Of a stretch of 61,453 nucleotides of DNA, positions 43,354 through 51,785 are shown in pieces. The notes under the pieces are model-generated. The model had not been told where the DNA came from. It saw only the letters and a list, made by a program, of their open reading frames with translations, and did no database searches. Position 1 is the stretch's first letter. Each line of letters opens with the position of its first letter. The DNA comes from Bacillota bacterium (lineage in GTDB: Bacteria; Bacillota; Bacilli; Paenibacillales; Paenibacillaceae), in NCBI GenBank assembly GCA_023460795.1, contig JAEWPC010000085.1, positions 1 to 61,453 of the forward strand. Direction: 5' to 3'. Position numbers and translations under genes: made by a program.

Positions 43354-43752
43354 TCCGTTTATGGTCCGTCTCTCGAATGGTTCACGACTTTAACCATCCC
43401 CCGAGTAAACTTTCTATACTGTAAACTATTCATCCGCATTCTGGCAATAACGAACGCCTTACGATTCGCGGGCTCCACGATTTTGTCCTTACAAGTAACT
43501 AAGAAATCAGTCGTCTTCACGACAGGCACCCATTTCCCTGCTCTTCGGGCACGAAAAATGCTCTCCTCAAGGCAAACAGGTTTTATTATTTAACCTGTCT
43601 ACCGTGCGGAGAGCATATCAGGGCAAACCGTACCTTTTTTACTCTTCAGTAAAATTAGTCATTTCAAGTTTATGTTTGTTACTTAAAATCTTTATTGTCT
43701 ACTTCAAAACATTATTGTCAGTCAACAATTGGTTAGTTCCAATTCCGTCCCC
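43354..43752. other. Intergenic region between the regulator and glmS
   Basis: This 399-nt, AT-rich stretch contains the glmS terminator (43553-43616) and the promoter region of the MalT-like gene. I see no further gene or RNA motif in it. Confidence 0.5.
43553..43616 (-). terminator. Large two-stem terminator downstream of glmS
   Basis: ATGCTCTCC / GGAGAGCAT form the outer stem and ACAGGTT / AACCTGT the inner stem, separated by an internal loop. On the minus strand five T follow the outer stem. Confidence 0.7.
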
Positions 43753-45585
43753 TTACTCCACCGTCACGCTCTTCGCCAGATTCCGCGGCTTATCCACGTC
43801 GTGACCCAGCGCCAGCGAAGCATAGTAGCTCAGCAACTGCAGAGGAACAACCGACAACGCAGGCGTCAGGATCGGCAGCGTGCGAGGGATCGCGAACAGA
43901 CGGTCGACCGACTTCGTCACTTCGGCTTCGTGGCCGGCGTTGACGATGCCGAGCACGTCGGCGCCGCGTGCCTTCACTTCTTTAATGTTGCTAAGCGTTT
44001 TCTCGTACAGCGCCTCTTGCGTGATGAGAGCGATGACCGGCGTGCCCTCTTCGATGAGCGCCAGCGTGCCGTGCTTCAGCTCGCCCGCGGCGTACGCTTC
44101 GGAGTGGATATACGAGATTTCCTTCAGCTTCAGCGAGCCTTCCATCGCGACGGCGTAGTCTACGCCGCGGCCGATGAAGAACAGGCTGTGGTGATGGGAG
44201 ATCGACTCCGCGACTCCCTTGATCACTTCCGCTTGCGCCAGGATGTGCTCGACTTGCTCAGGCAGCGCCTGCATGGCGGCAAGCACGTTCGAGATCGTCG
44301 CTGCATCCTGCGTTCCGAGCGTCTGAGCCCAATATAGGCCGAAGAGATAGAACGCGATCAGCTGCGAGGAGTAAGCCTTCGTGGACGCTACCGCGATTTC
44401 CGGTCCCGCAAGCGTGATGATGACGTCGTCCGCTTCGCGCGCGACCGAGCTGCCCACGACGTTCGTGATCGCCAGCACGCGCGCGCCGCAACGTTGCGCT
44501 TCGCGCAGAGCGGCCAGCGTATCGGCCGTTTCGCCGGATTGGCTGACGACGATAACGAGCGTATCCGGAGTAATGAGCGGCGAGCGATAACGATACTCGG
44601 AAGCGACGTCGGTCTCGACCGGCACCCGTACAAGCGATTCGATTACGTTCTTGCCGACGAGACCCGCATGCATCGCCGTACCGCATGCCACGATGTGCAC
44701 GCGATTGATGCCGCGCAACTGCTCCGCCGTAATCGACAATTCAGGCAATACGACCGACTTGCCGTCCTCGCTCACGCGTCCGAGCATCGTATCGCGATAA
44801 GCGCGAGGCTGCTCGTGAATTTCCTTGAGCATGAAGTGGTCGTAACCGCCCTTCTCGGCGGTCATCAAATCCCAGTCGACGTGGAAAATTTCCTTGGAGA
44901 TGAAGTTGCCCTCGATCGTCATCAGCTCGACGCCATCGCGCGTCAGAACGGCCATTTCGCCGTCGTTCAGAATATAGATGTCGCGCGTATGCTCGAGAAT
45001 CGCCGGAATGTCCGAAGCGATGTATTTCTCGCCTTCGCCGACGCCGATAATAAGCGGGCTCGCATAGCGCACCGCTACAAGGCGATCCGGTTCATGCTCC
45101 GTGAGGACGCCGAGCGCGAATGCTCCGCGCATCTTCTTCACCGCGCGCTGTACCGCTTTAACGATATCGCCGTCATACTCGACCGAGATCAGGTGGGAGA
45201 TCACTTCCGTGTCCGTCTCGGACAAGAAACGGTGACCCGCCTGCACCAATTCTTCTTTCAGTTCCAGGTAGTTCTCGATAATGCCGTTATGCACGACGGA
45301 GAATTTCAGCGAATTGTCCGTATGCGGATGGGAGTTCACGTCCGACGGTTTACCGTGCGTCGCCCAGCGCGTATGTCCGATGCCTACCGTACCGCGCAGC
45401 GGATCGCCGCTCAAGCGGCTTTCCAGGTTAGCCAAGCGGCCAACAGATTTCGTCACTTCCAACCCGTTCTCCGTGAATACCGCAATACCCGCCGAATCGT
45501 ACCCGCGGTACTCCAGCTTGCTCAGCCCACCAAGAAGAATAGGCTGCGACTCTCTATTACCGATATATCCAACGATTCCGCACAT
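43753..45585 (-). CDS. glmS: Glucosamine-6-phosphate synthase (isomerizing)
   Basis: A 610-residue enzyme that makes glucosamine 6-phosphate from fructose 6-phosphate and glutamine, the first step of UDP-GlcNAc synthesis. The N-terminal glutaminase begins MCGIVGYIG (Cys2 nucleophile) with LEYRGYDSAG and HTRWATHGKPS; two SIS sugar-isomerase domains follow (about 290-420 and 460-590); the C-terminus is DKPRNLAKSVTVE. The true start is the ATG at 45585 after ACGGAGG; the frame is open much further upstream but Cys must follow Met. The long leader carries a glmS ribozyme, so expression is shut down by the product. Confidence 0.98.
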   Translation of the reverse strand: MCGIVGYIGNRESQPILLGGLSKLEYRGYDSAGIAVFTENGLEVTKSVGRLANLESRLSGDPLRGTVGIGHTRWATHGKPSDVNSHPHTDNSLKFSVVHNGIIENYLELKEELVQAGHRFLSETDTEVISHLISVEYDGDIVKAVQRAVKKMRGAFALGVLTEHEPDRLVAVRYASPLIIGVGEGEKYIASDIPAILEHTRDIYILNDGEMAVLTRDGVELMTIEGNFISKEIFHVDWDLMTAEKGGYDHFMLKEIHEQPRAYRDTMLGRVSEDGKSVVLPELSITAEQLRGINRVHIVACGTAMHAGLVGKNVIESLVRVPVETDVASEYRYRSPLITPDTLVIVVSQSGETADTLAALREAQRCGARVLAITNVVGSSVAREADDVIITLAGPEIAVASTKAYSSQLIAFYLFGLYWAQTLGTQDAATISNVLAAMQALPEQVEHILAQAEVIKGVAESISHHHSLFFIGRGVDYAVAMEGSLKLKEISYIHSEAYAAGELKHGTLALIEEGTPVIALITQEALYEKTLSNIKEVKARGADVLGIVNAGHEAEVTKSVDRLFAIPRTLPILTPALSVVPLQLLSYYASLALGHDVDKPRNLAKSVTVE

Positions 45586-45860
45586 ATTTAAATTAGCCTC
45601 CGTATCGGGTATAGGAACGATTCGTCCCGGCACCCGCAAAAGACGGCCTAATGAGCGGCACAAGCCGTATTCAAATAAGGGGATCCGTTCTGCGTCGCGC
45701 TCTCCCCGTACTTCCCACGTTATGCCCCTCGCGCGACCGTTCGCAGGTCTGCCGGACATCGTTCGTTCTTCTAACGTCCATCCGTATCGTTCATCGTATC
45801 GGAAATTTGTCCGCCCGGTTGCCCGCGGCGTTTTGAGTTCCGATTGTCGGCTTCGATGAT

Positions 45861-46020
45861 CAGCCGGAGGGTCCCCGCCGAATAATTTCGAACACCCCCA
45901 CCTCGTCAGCTTGCCGTCCGAACAGGACGTTCATATGCGGTTGTCTCGCTTAGACCGGCTTTGCCGTCCCCGGACTTCGCCCCGCTTATGAACCCGATCC
46001 TCCGCGCAAGCTCTGGCGCT
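45861..46020 (-). ncRNA. glmS ribozyme (GlcN6P-responsive self-cleaving riboswitch)
   Basis: On the minus strand the leader contains the cleavage-site segment AGCGCCAGAGC at its 5' end. Further on come the conserved core GCTGACGAGGTGGGGG and, after it, TTCGGCGGGGACCCTCC, in the order and spacing of the glmS ribozyme. Cleavage is expected between A (46020) and G (46019). Bound glucosamine 6-phosphate acts as cofactor; the cleaved mRNA is then degraded. It ends about 275 nt before the glmS start, a longer distance than usual. Confidence 0.95.
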
Positions 46021-46071
46021 TGTGGTGACTCTAACCGCTACCCTGCCTTTCCATTCTTGAATACTCACCTT

Positions 46072-46100
46072 ATCTTATTCGTTTTGTCAGCAGCTTGCAA
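46072..46100 (-). promoter_or_regulatory. glmS promoter
   Basis: On the minus strand TTGCAA (46100-46095), a 17-nt spacer and TAAGAT (46077-46072) place the transcript start about 45 nt upstream of the ribozyme cleavage site. Confidence 0.6.
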
Positions 46101-46122
46101 CCGTTATGCGGAATAATGGCGC

Positions 46123-46152
46123 GCATAATCCTTTCCCTTCCATGGGATATTA
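46123..46152 (+). promoter_or_regulatory. Candidate SigG promoter of the germination operon
   Basis: GCATA, an 18-nt spacer and GATATTA approximate the forespore sigma-G consensus (GHATR / CATWHTA with one mismatch). It sits 56 nt before the first germination gene, and SigG control is the rule for GerA-type operons. Confidence 0.4.
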
Positions 46153-46208
46153 TTCATGCATTCCCCAGCCCTGCCGTAAGGCGGGAGCACGAACAAGGAT
46201 GAACCGCC

Positions 46209-46445
46209 ATGCTCGAAAAGTCGCTCGTCGCCCTGCTGCTCTTCGTCGCGGTTGCGGTCGCCGACGGAAAACATATCGCGAAGATGGGCGCGAAAGCCGC
46301 GATAAGCTATTCCTTCTTCATTCTGCTCTCGGGCTATCTGGCCTTCGCGTTCATGAGCGGCCGCGCTCTATATAATCTGACAGACATCATGCAATCGATT
46401 TACGGGCCGATGGCCGTTAGCGTCGTCGGCTGGCTGAAAGGGTGA
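46209..46445 (+). CDS. Small two-helix membrane protein, germinant receptor D-subunit type
   Basis: A 78-residue protein with two transmembrane helices (about 5-20 and 30-50) and a conserved-looking end (DIMQSIYGPMAVSVVGWLKG). Small two-helix 'D' proteins encoded with GerA-type receptors are known in Bacillus and modulate germination. Size, topology and position as first gene of the operon fit that class. AAGGATG lies 10 nt before the ATG. The next gene starts 7 nt after its stop. Confidence 0.72.
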   Translation: MLEKSLVALLLFVAVAVADGKHIAKMGAKAAISYSFFILLSGYLAFAFMSGRALYNLTDIMQSIYGPMAVSVVGWLKG

Positions 46446-46452
46446 GACCGTA

Positions 46453-47562
46453 TTGGGCAAATCCGGGACGTTGTCTACGAGTCAAATCGCCTGCCTGCTG
46501 ATTGCATACGTAACGGGCTCGGCCATCGTATTTATCCCTAATCCGCTGGCGGACGCCGCCAAGCAAGACGCCTGGCTATCGCTTTTCCCTGCCTATGGTT
46601 ACGGAGCGCTCCTGCTGGCGGGCATTCTCTATCTGCACCGCAAGCATCAGGGCACAAGCTTAATCGAATATTGCAACCGGCTGCTGGGACGCGCGGGAAC
46701 GGCCGCGGCAGGCATCCTGATGTCCCTGTTGTTCCTGTTCGCCATTCCCGCGATCGTAGCGGGCATCGGCGATTTTTTTACATCCGTGATGATGAAAGAG
46801 ACGCCGGATTACGTGTTCAACACGATGGTCTTCGTCACCGCCGCCTTAAGCGCACGAGCCGGCATTCTCGTCATGGCCCGCATGTTCCTGCTGCTCCTCG
46901 TGCTGATGATCTTGTTCTCCTTGGGTGTCATGGTGCTCGCCATCCCGCTCTACAAGCCGTTCTTCCTGTTGCCCATGCTGCCAAGAGGCGTGAATGAAAT
47001 GCTGCACGGCGCCTTCATCGCGGGCGGATTTCCCTTCGGCGAAGTGTTCTTCTTTTCCCTGATTCTTCCCTTCGCCACCCCAAAGGAGCCCGGACGCAGA
47101 AAGCAGCTTGCCGGACATATGCAGCAAGGGCTCGCGATCAGCGGTCTGCTGCTGTTCCTGTCCACGCTATGTACTCTCCTCGTCTTCGGTCCCGCTTCGG
47201 GTCACCTGAAGTACTCGCTGTATCGTCTCGCGGGAGAGGTGCATATCGGAGGAACGTTTCAACGGATCGAGTCAGTCATCGGTATCGCGCTCATACTCGG
47301 CTCCTATATGAAGACCTCTATCCTGCTGTTCATTTTCAATCAAATGCTGCATAAGCTCATTCGCCTGAAAGACGAGCGGACTCTCGTCTATCCCACGACG
47401 CTTGTTTGCTTGCTGCTGTCGCTGACGATGTTCAGGGATCCTTCCGAATTCAACGAGCAGGTATTCGTGATCTGGCCGTTCGCCGTGGCTATTACCGGCG
47501 GGCTGTTGATCGGACTGCTTACCGTATTGACGTGGATGAAGGGTCGGCTGGGCAGCCCGTAA
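46453..47562 (+). CDS. Spore germination receptor B-subunit (GerAB type)
   Basis: A 369-residue integral membrane protein with about ten transmembrane helices, of the GerAB branch of the amino acid/polyamine permease superfamily (TSQIACLLIAYVTGSAIVFIP, ITGGLLIGLLTVLTW). It sits in the inner spore membrane and contributes to the germinant-binding site. The start is a TTG 7 nt after AAAGGGTGAG, which overlaps the end of the previous gene. In this operon the B gene precedes the A gene, the reverse of the usual A-B-C order. Confidence 0.9.
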   Translation: MGKSGTLSTSQIACLLIAYVTGSAIVFIPNPLADAAKQDAWLSLFPAYGYGALLLAGILYLHRKHQGTSLIEYCNRLLGRAGTAAAGILMSLLFLFAIPAIVAGIGDFFTSVMMKETPDYVFNTMVFVTAALSARAGILVMARMFLLLLVLMILFSLGVMVLAIPLYKPFFLLPMLPRGVNEMLHGAFIAGGFPFGEVFFFSLILPFATPKEPGRRKQLAGHMQQGLAISGLLLFLSTLCTLLVFGPASGHLKYSLYRLAGEVHIGGTFQRIESVIGIALILGSYMKTSILLFIFNQMLHKLIRLKDERTLVYPTTLVCLLLSLTMFRDPSEFNEQVFVIWPFAVAITGGLLIGLLTVLTWMKGRLGSP

Positions 47563-47581
47563 GTAGAGGGGGAAGCGATTT

Positions 47582-49111
47582 ATGGCCAATCAACGGACCG
47601 ACTTGCCTAACGGGTCGGAAATATCGGATACGTTATCGACCAACTTGCAGTGGTTAACCGCCGTATTCGCGGACTGCGAAGACATCGCGATAGACGAATG
47701 GCGCTACGGGCCCGATCTTGGAGCCAAGGGCGTCAGCGTATACTTCCGTTCGTTCGTGGAGGATCAGACCAATCATTACGTGAGAATGGCGCTGCAGGAC
47801 CTCGTCCCTCACCGGCTTGGTCCCGCAAGCGAACTGCTGCCGGGTCGCATTGCCGAATTTTACGAGCATCAAGGCGTGGCTTCCCAGCCGATGCAACTGC
47901 TAGGAGATCGGAATGAGCTTCAGAGCAAAGTCTTGGAAGGCTACGTCGTCGTCCTGATCGACGGCTGGAACCAGGCCATCGCTTACGCCGCTGCCAACGT
48001 TCCTAAACGCCAAGTGACGGAACCGGTCGAAGAGCCCAGCGTCAAGGGACCGCGCGAAGGCACGATCGAACGCTTGGACAGCAATCTCGCGCTGATCAGA
48101 CAGCGGGTGAAGTCTCCGGATCTCAAGATCAAATTTATTACGGCAGGAGCAGCGATGCGAACGCGAATCGCTTATCTGTATTTGGAGAACGTCGTTAACC
48201 GCGATACGCTGGACTGCTTCCGGTCGAGGTTGATGGGGATCGAGCAATACGAGGTTCCGGATACTTCTTATATCGAGGATTGGATCGAGGACTCGACTCT
48301 CACTCCTTTTCCCCAATACCGCTACACCCAGAGAACGGACAGCGCGTCAGCCGCGCTGCTGGACGGCAAGATACTGGTAATTGCGGAGAATTCGCCGATG
48401 ATCATGATCGCTCCGGGACTGCTGGTCGACTTTCTAAGCACTAGCGAAGATTATTATACCCGCACGACGATTGCCACCTTGATTCGTCTGCTCCGACTGT
48501 TCGCGATGCTGATCGCGCTCATGCTTCCGAGCATCTACATCGCGCTCTCAACCTTTCATCCCGAACTGATCCCCACGGTGCTGCTGCTTGCGATATTGGA
48601 TACGCGGGAGGGCATCCCCTTCCCGGCGTTCATCGAAGCGCTGATCATGGAAATATCCTTTGAGCTGCTACGCGAGGCCGGGATCCGTCTGCCGAGGCAG
48701 GTCGGCTCCGCTGTGAGCATCGTCGGCGCGCTGGTCATCGGACAAGCAGCCATTATGGCCAAGATCGCTTCTCCGATCATGGTCATCGTCGTAGCGCTCA
48801 CCGGCATCGCTTCCTTCACGATCCCCCATTACGAGATGGGAGCGGCGATCCGCATCGTGCGCTTCCCTTTGATGCTCGCCTCCGGCCTTCTGGGAGGATT
48901 CGGAATCATGATCGCCTCTTTGCTGCTGCTGTTGCATTTAATCTGCTTGCATACGCTGGGGCAGCCTTATTTGTCCTCGCTGGCCCCGCTCAAGCTTCGG
49001 GATCTACGCGACATCCTCATCCGCATTTCCCTGAAATCGATGATGCGCACGGCGAGGAACAGACGCTTGGACGCCTCGCGGGCAGCCGGACGCGCCGGAG
49101 AACGATCTTAA
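47582..49111 (+). CDS. Spore germination receptor A-subunit (GerAA type)
   Basis: A 509-residue protein with a hydrophilic N-terminal part (about 1-280) and a membrane part with four to five helices (from about 300; ALMLPSIYIALSTFHPELIPT, SAVSIVGALVIGQAAIMAKI). Segments such as VVLIDGWNQAIAYA and VENVVNRDTLDCFRSRL-like YLENVVNRDTLDCF and YIEDWIEDSTLTPFPQ are typical of the family. It assembles with the B and C subunits; A-subunit oligomers have been shown to act as germinant-gated ion channels. GAGGGGGAA precedes the ATG. Confidence 0.93.
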   Translation: MANQRTDLPNGSEISDTLSTNLQWLTAVFADCEDIAIDEWRYGPDLGAKGVSVYFRSFVEDQTNHYVRMALQDLVPHRLGPASELLPGRIAEFYEHQGVASQPMQLLGDRNELQSKVLEGYVVVLIDGWNQAIAYAAANVPKRQVTEPVEEPSVKGPREGTIERLDSNLALIRQRVKSPDLKIKFITAGAAMRTRIAYLYLENVVNRDTLDCFRSRLMGIEQYEVPDTSYIEDWIEDSTLTPFPQYRYTQRTDSASAALLDGKILVIAENSPMIMIAPGLLVDFLSTSEDYYTRTTIATLIRLLRLFAMLIALMLPSIYIALSTFHPELIPTVLLLAILDTREGIPFPAFIEALIMEISFELLREAGIRLPRQVGSAVSIVGALVIGQAAIMAKIASPIMVIVVALTGIASFTIPHYEMGAAIRIVRFPLMLASGLLGGFGIMIASLLLLLHLICLHTLGQPYLSSLAPLKLRDLRDILIRISLKSMMRTARNRRLDASRAAGRAGERS

Positions 49112-49128
49112 CCATCGGAGGTAATGTC

Positions 49129-50298
49129 ATGGGAAGAAAGCTCGCCGTCATCTTGTTGCTCCTTGCAGCTGCAATCGGCACGACGGGCTGCTGGAGCAAG
49201 CTGGAGCTAACCGAACGAGCATTCGTACTAACTGCCGCGATCGACAGCACGCCGTCCGGCTTGTTCCAACTCACCACTCAAGTCTACAAGCCCGGCAGCG
49301 GCGCCGCGCCTCCCGGAGGGGAGGAGAAATCCAAGAAGTCCTACATCGATATCGTAACCGAGAACCCTACGCTGTTCGGCGCCATCAGGGATGCGAGCAA
49401 CGAGCTAGGGCGCAAGCTTCAGCTCAGTCATCTATCCGCTCTCCTGATCAGCGAGAGCGTAGCCCGTTCCAATAACCTGGGACAACTTCTCGATTTCTTC
49501 GTCCGGGATCACGAGATACGAGGCGACATTCCCGTGATCATCACGAAGGGAAAAGCCCGAGACTTCCTGCAGATCGATCCGTTGATCGAATCCACCGTCG
49601 GGAACCAATTAAGGGAAGTCGGAAGGAAATCCGCCCGATACGCAGGCAAGTCGATCGTCGTCACGCTGACCGACCTGGATATCCGCGCCGAATCGGAATG
49701 GCCGGCAGTCGCCATTCCGTGCTACTCCATCCAGAAGGACAACATGAAGATCGCAGCGGGAAGCGGACTCGCGCTCGTCAACTTCAAAGGGGGCAAAGTA
49801 TCCGGCTATGTGCCTCCTTCGCTTACCCCCTATGTCATCATGCTGATGAACAAATACAGAGGTGGCGTACTGAATCTGCCTTGCGATTCCCCTTCCGGCA
49901 ACGCCTATTACGATTCGGTAGAGATCGTTGCGCTGAATGCTCGCGTGAAGCCCGTCACCCAAGGCGGAAAGCTTCGTATCGCCGTCCATGTCCACCTGAA
50001 GGGCTCGATTAGCGAATTGAACTGCAAGCCGGTGATCACGTCGGCCCAAGCCGCCGACTTCATCGACAGAACCGAAGCGTATTTGAACCAGCGACTTCAA
50101 GCTGCGCTCCTCCATCTGCAGCAGGAGCAAGCCGACGTAATCGACATCGGCTTGCAATTGTACCGTAGACATTACGGCTTATGGCGCGATTGGAAAGCGG
50201 ACTGGCCGGAGCGGTTCGCGAACGCGGACTTTGCAGTGAACGTCAAGTTCATGCTTCTGAATGCGGGCCTCGAGATCGGCCAGCCTACGAATCATTAA
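49129..50298 (+). CDS. Spore germination receptor C-subunit lipoprotein (GerAC type)
   Basis: A 389-residue lipoprotein: signal sequence with lipobox TTGC (Cys21) followed by WSKLELTERAFVLTAAID, the usual GerAC opening (CWDxxExxxxAFV). The rest is the three-domain GerAC fold, including GKARDFLQIDPLIESTVGNQLRE and a C-terminal helix with YRRHYGLWRDWKADWPERFANA. It attaches to the outer face of the inner spore membrane. CGGAGG precedes the ATG; a strong terminator follows the gene. Confidence 0.93.
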   Translation: MGRKLAVILLLLAAAIGTTGCWSKLELTERAFVLTAAIDSTPSGLFQLTTQVYKPGSGAAPPGGEEKSKKSYIDIVTENPTLFGAIRDASNELGRKLQLSHLSALLISESVARSNNLGQLLDFFVRDHEIRGDIPVIITKGKARDFLQIDPLIESTVGNQLREVGRKSARYAGKSIVVTLTDLDIRAESEWPAVAIPCYSIQKDNMKIAAGSGLALVNFKGGKVSGYVPPSLTPYVIMLMNKYRGGVLNLPCDSPSGNAYYDSVEIVALNARVKPVTQGGKLRIAVHVHLKGSISELNCKPVITSAQAADFIDRTEAYLNQRLQAALLHLQQEQADVIDIGLQLYRRHYGLWRDWKADWPERFANADFAVNVKFMLLNAGLEIGQPTNH

Positions 50299-50345
50299 TT
50301 CCGGAGTTGAAGTGCGTATCTTTCCGTAACTTCGGTAAAATAACG

Positions 50346-50375
50346 AAGGCGTCCGCATATAGTTGCGGGCGCCTT
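50346..50375. terminator. Terminator between the germination operon and glmM
   Basis: AAGGCGTCCGCA and TGCGGGCGCCTT form a 12-bp stem with a 6-nt loop, followed on the plus strand by GGTTTGCTATTTCT. It lies between convergent genes and can serve both. Confidence 0.8.
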
Positions 50376-50387
50376 GGTTTGCTATTT

Positions 50388-51728
50388 CTATACCAACTCG
50401 CGGCGTACGACATCGACGATATTGCCGACGAGCCGCTCGATTTCGTCTTTGTCCGCGCCTTCCGCCATCACGCGGATCAGCGCTTCGGTTCCCGAAGGAC
50501 GTACGAGCACGCGGCCGTTATCGCCAAGCTCGGACTCCGCCGCTCTTACCGCCTCCGCGATCGCCGGGTTGCCCGGATAACGGGACTTATCCGCGACTCT
50601 TACGTTCACGAGCACTTGCGGGAACTTGCTCATCATCTTCTTCAGTTCGCCAAGCTTCTTGCCGGATGCGACGATCGTATCGACGAGCTGCAAGCCCGTC
50701 AGAATGCCGTCGCCCGTCGTGCTGTAATCGAGGAAGATCACATGACCGGACTGTTCGCCGCCCAAGTTATATCCGCCGTTCACCATCTCTTCCATGACGT
50801 AACGGTCGCCGACCGCCGTCTTGGCCGTCTTCAGCCCGAGCGTGCCGGCCGCTTTGAAGAACCCGAGGTTCGCCATCACCGTCGTAACGACCGTATCCTT
50901 AGATAGCCTACCCGCGCGCCTCATCGCGTCGCCGCAGATACATAGAATGTAGTCGCCGTCGACTTCCTCGCCGTTCTCGTCGATGGCGATCAGTCGATCC
51001 GCGTCGCCGTCGAACGCAAGACCTAGGTCCGCGCCGAGCTCCTTCACCTTAGCTGCCAGCAGCTCCGGATGAGTCGATCCTACTCCCGCGTTAATATTCA
51101 ATCCGTTCGGCTCCGCGCCGATCGTGATCACTTCCGCGCCCAACTCGCGGAATACCTCCGGAGCGAGCTCGTAAGCCGCGCCATGCGCGCAATCCAGCAC
51201 AATCGTAAGTCCTGCGAAGGAGTGGCCGACCGTCGTCTTCAGATAGTCCAAGTAACGTCTCTTCGCCGTCAAATCCGTCGTCAGCGTACCGATCGCGCCG
51301 CCCACCGGACGAGGCAATACGTCCTCCTCCGCATCCATCAGGCGCTCGATTTCGGCTTCCGTCTCGTCGAGCAGCTTAAATCCGTCCCCACCGAAAAACT
51401 TAATGCCGTTATCCTCGACCGGGTTGTGAGAGGCCGAGATCATTACTCCCGCTTCCGCTCCTAGCACTCGGGTCAAATACGCGACCGCCGGCGTGCTGAC
51501 GACGCCAAGGCGAACGACGTCCGCCCCAATCGACAATAGACCTGCTACAAGCGCGTTTTCCAGCATGGCGCCGGATATTCTCGTATCGCAACCGATAATC
51601 ACCTTGGGACGCTCTGCACGACCAGCTAATACTACGCCGCCGCAACGTCCGATTTTATAAGCAAGCTCCGGCGTCAAACCTTGATTGGCAACGCCGCGAA
51701 CCCCGTCTGTTCCGAAATATTTTCCCAT
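50388..51728 (-). CDS. glmM: Phosphoglucosamine mutase
   Basis: A 446-residue enzyme interconverting glucosamine 6-phosphate and glucosamine 1-phosphate. Signatures: MGKYFGTDGVRGVAN, the phosphoserine loop VMISASHNPVEDNGIKFFG, metal site LAFDGDADRLIAID, sugar loop GGEQSGHVIF and phosphate site VRPSGTEALIRVM. It is the last gene of the cdaA-cdaR-glmM run. This coupling is conserved in Firmicutes, where GlmM binds and inhibits CdaA. Confidence 0.98.
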   Translation of the reverse strand: MGKYFGTDGVRGVANQGLTPELAYKIGRCGGVVLAGRAERPKVIIGCDTRISGAMLENALVAGLLSIGADVVRLGVVSTPAVAYLTRVLGAEAGVMISASHNPVEDNGIKFFGGDGFKLLDETEAEIERLMDAEEDVLPRPVGGAIGTLTTDLTAKRRYLDYLKTTVGHSFAGLTIVLDCAHGAAYELAPEVFRELGAEVITIGAEPNGLNINAGVGSTHPELLAAKVKELGADLGLAFDGDADRLIAIDENGEEVDGDYILCICGDAMRRAGRLSKDTVVTTVMANLGFFKAAGTLGLKTAKTAVGDRYVMEEMVNGGYNLGGEQSGHVIFLDYSTTGDGILTGLQLVDTIVASGKKLGELKKMMSKFPQVLVNVRVADKSRYPGNPAIAEAVRAAESELGDNGRVLVRPSGTEALIRVMAEGADKDEIERLVGNIVDVVRRELV

Positions 51729-51785
51729 ATGCCTGACTTCTGCTCCTTCATTCTGTCATTCATTCTTGTCATAACCCTCATGCGC

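Larger units (their letters stand above)
45586..46208. other. Divergent control region between glmS and the germination operon
   Basis: This 623-nt stretch holds the glmS ribozyme (45861-46020), a SigA-type promoter for glmS (46072-46100) and a candidate SigG promoter for the germination operon (46123-46152). Open frames through the ribozyme are spurious. Confidence 0.7.

Noticed and set aside
45586..45759. N-terminal extension of glmS to position 45759
   Set aside because: The enzyme needs Cys directly after the initiator Met; the ATG at 45585 has a good binding site, and the extension is untranslated leader between the ribozyme and the gene.
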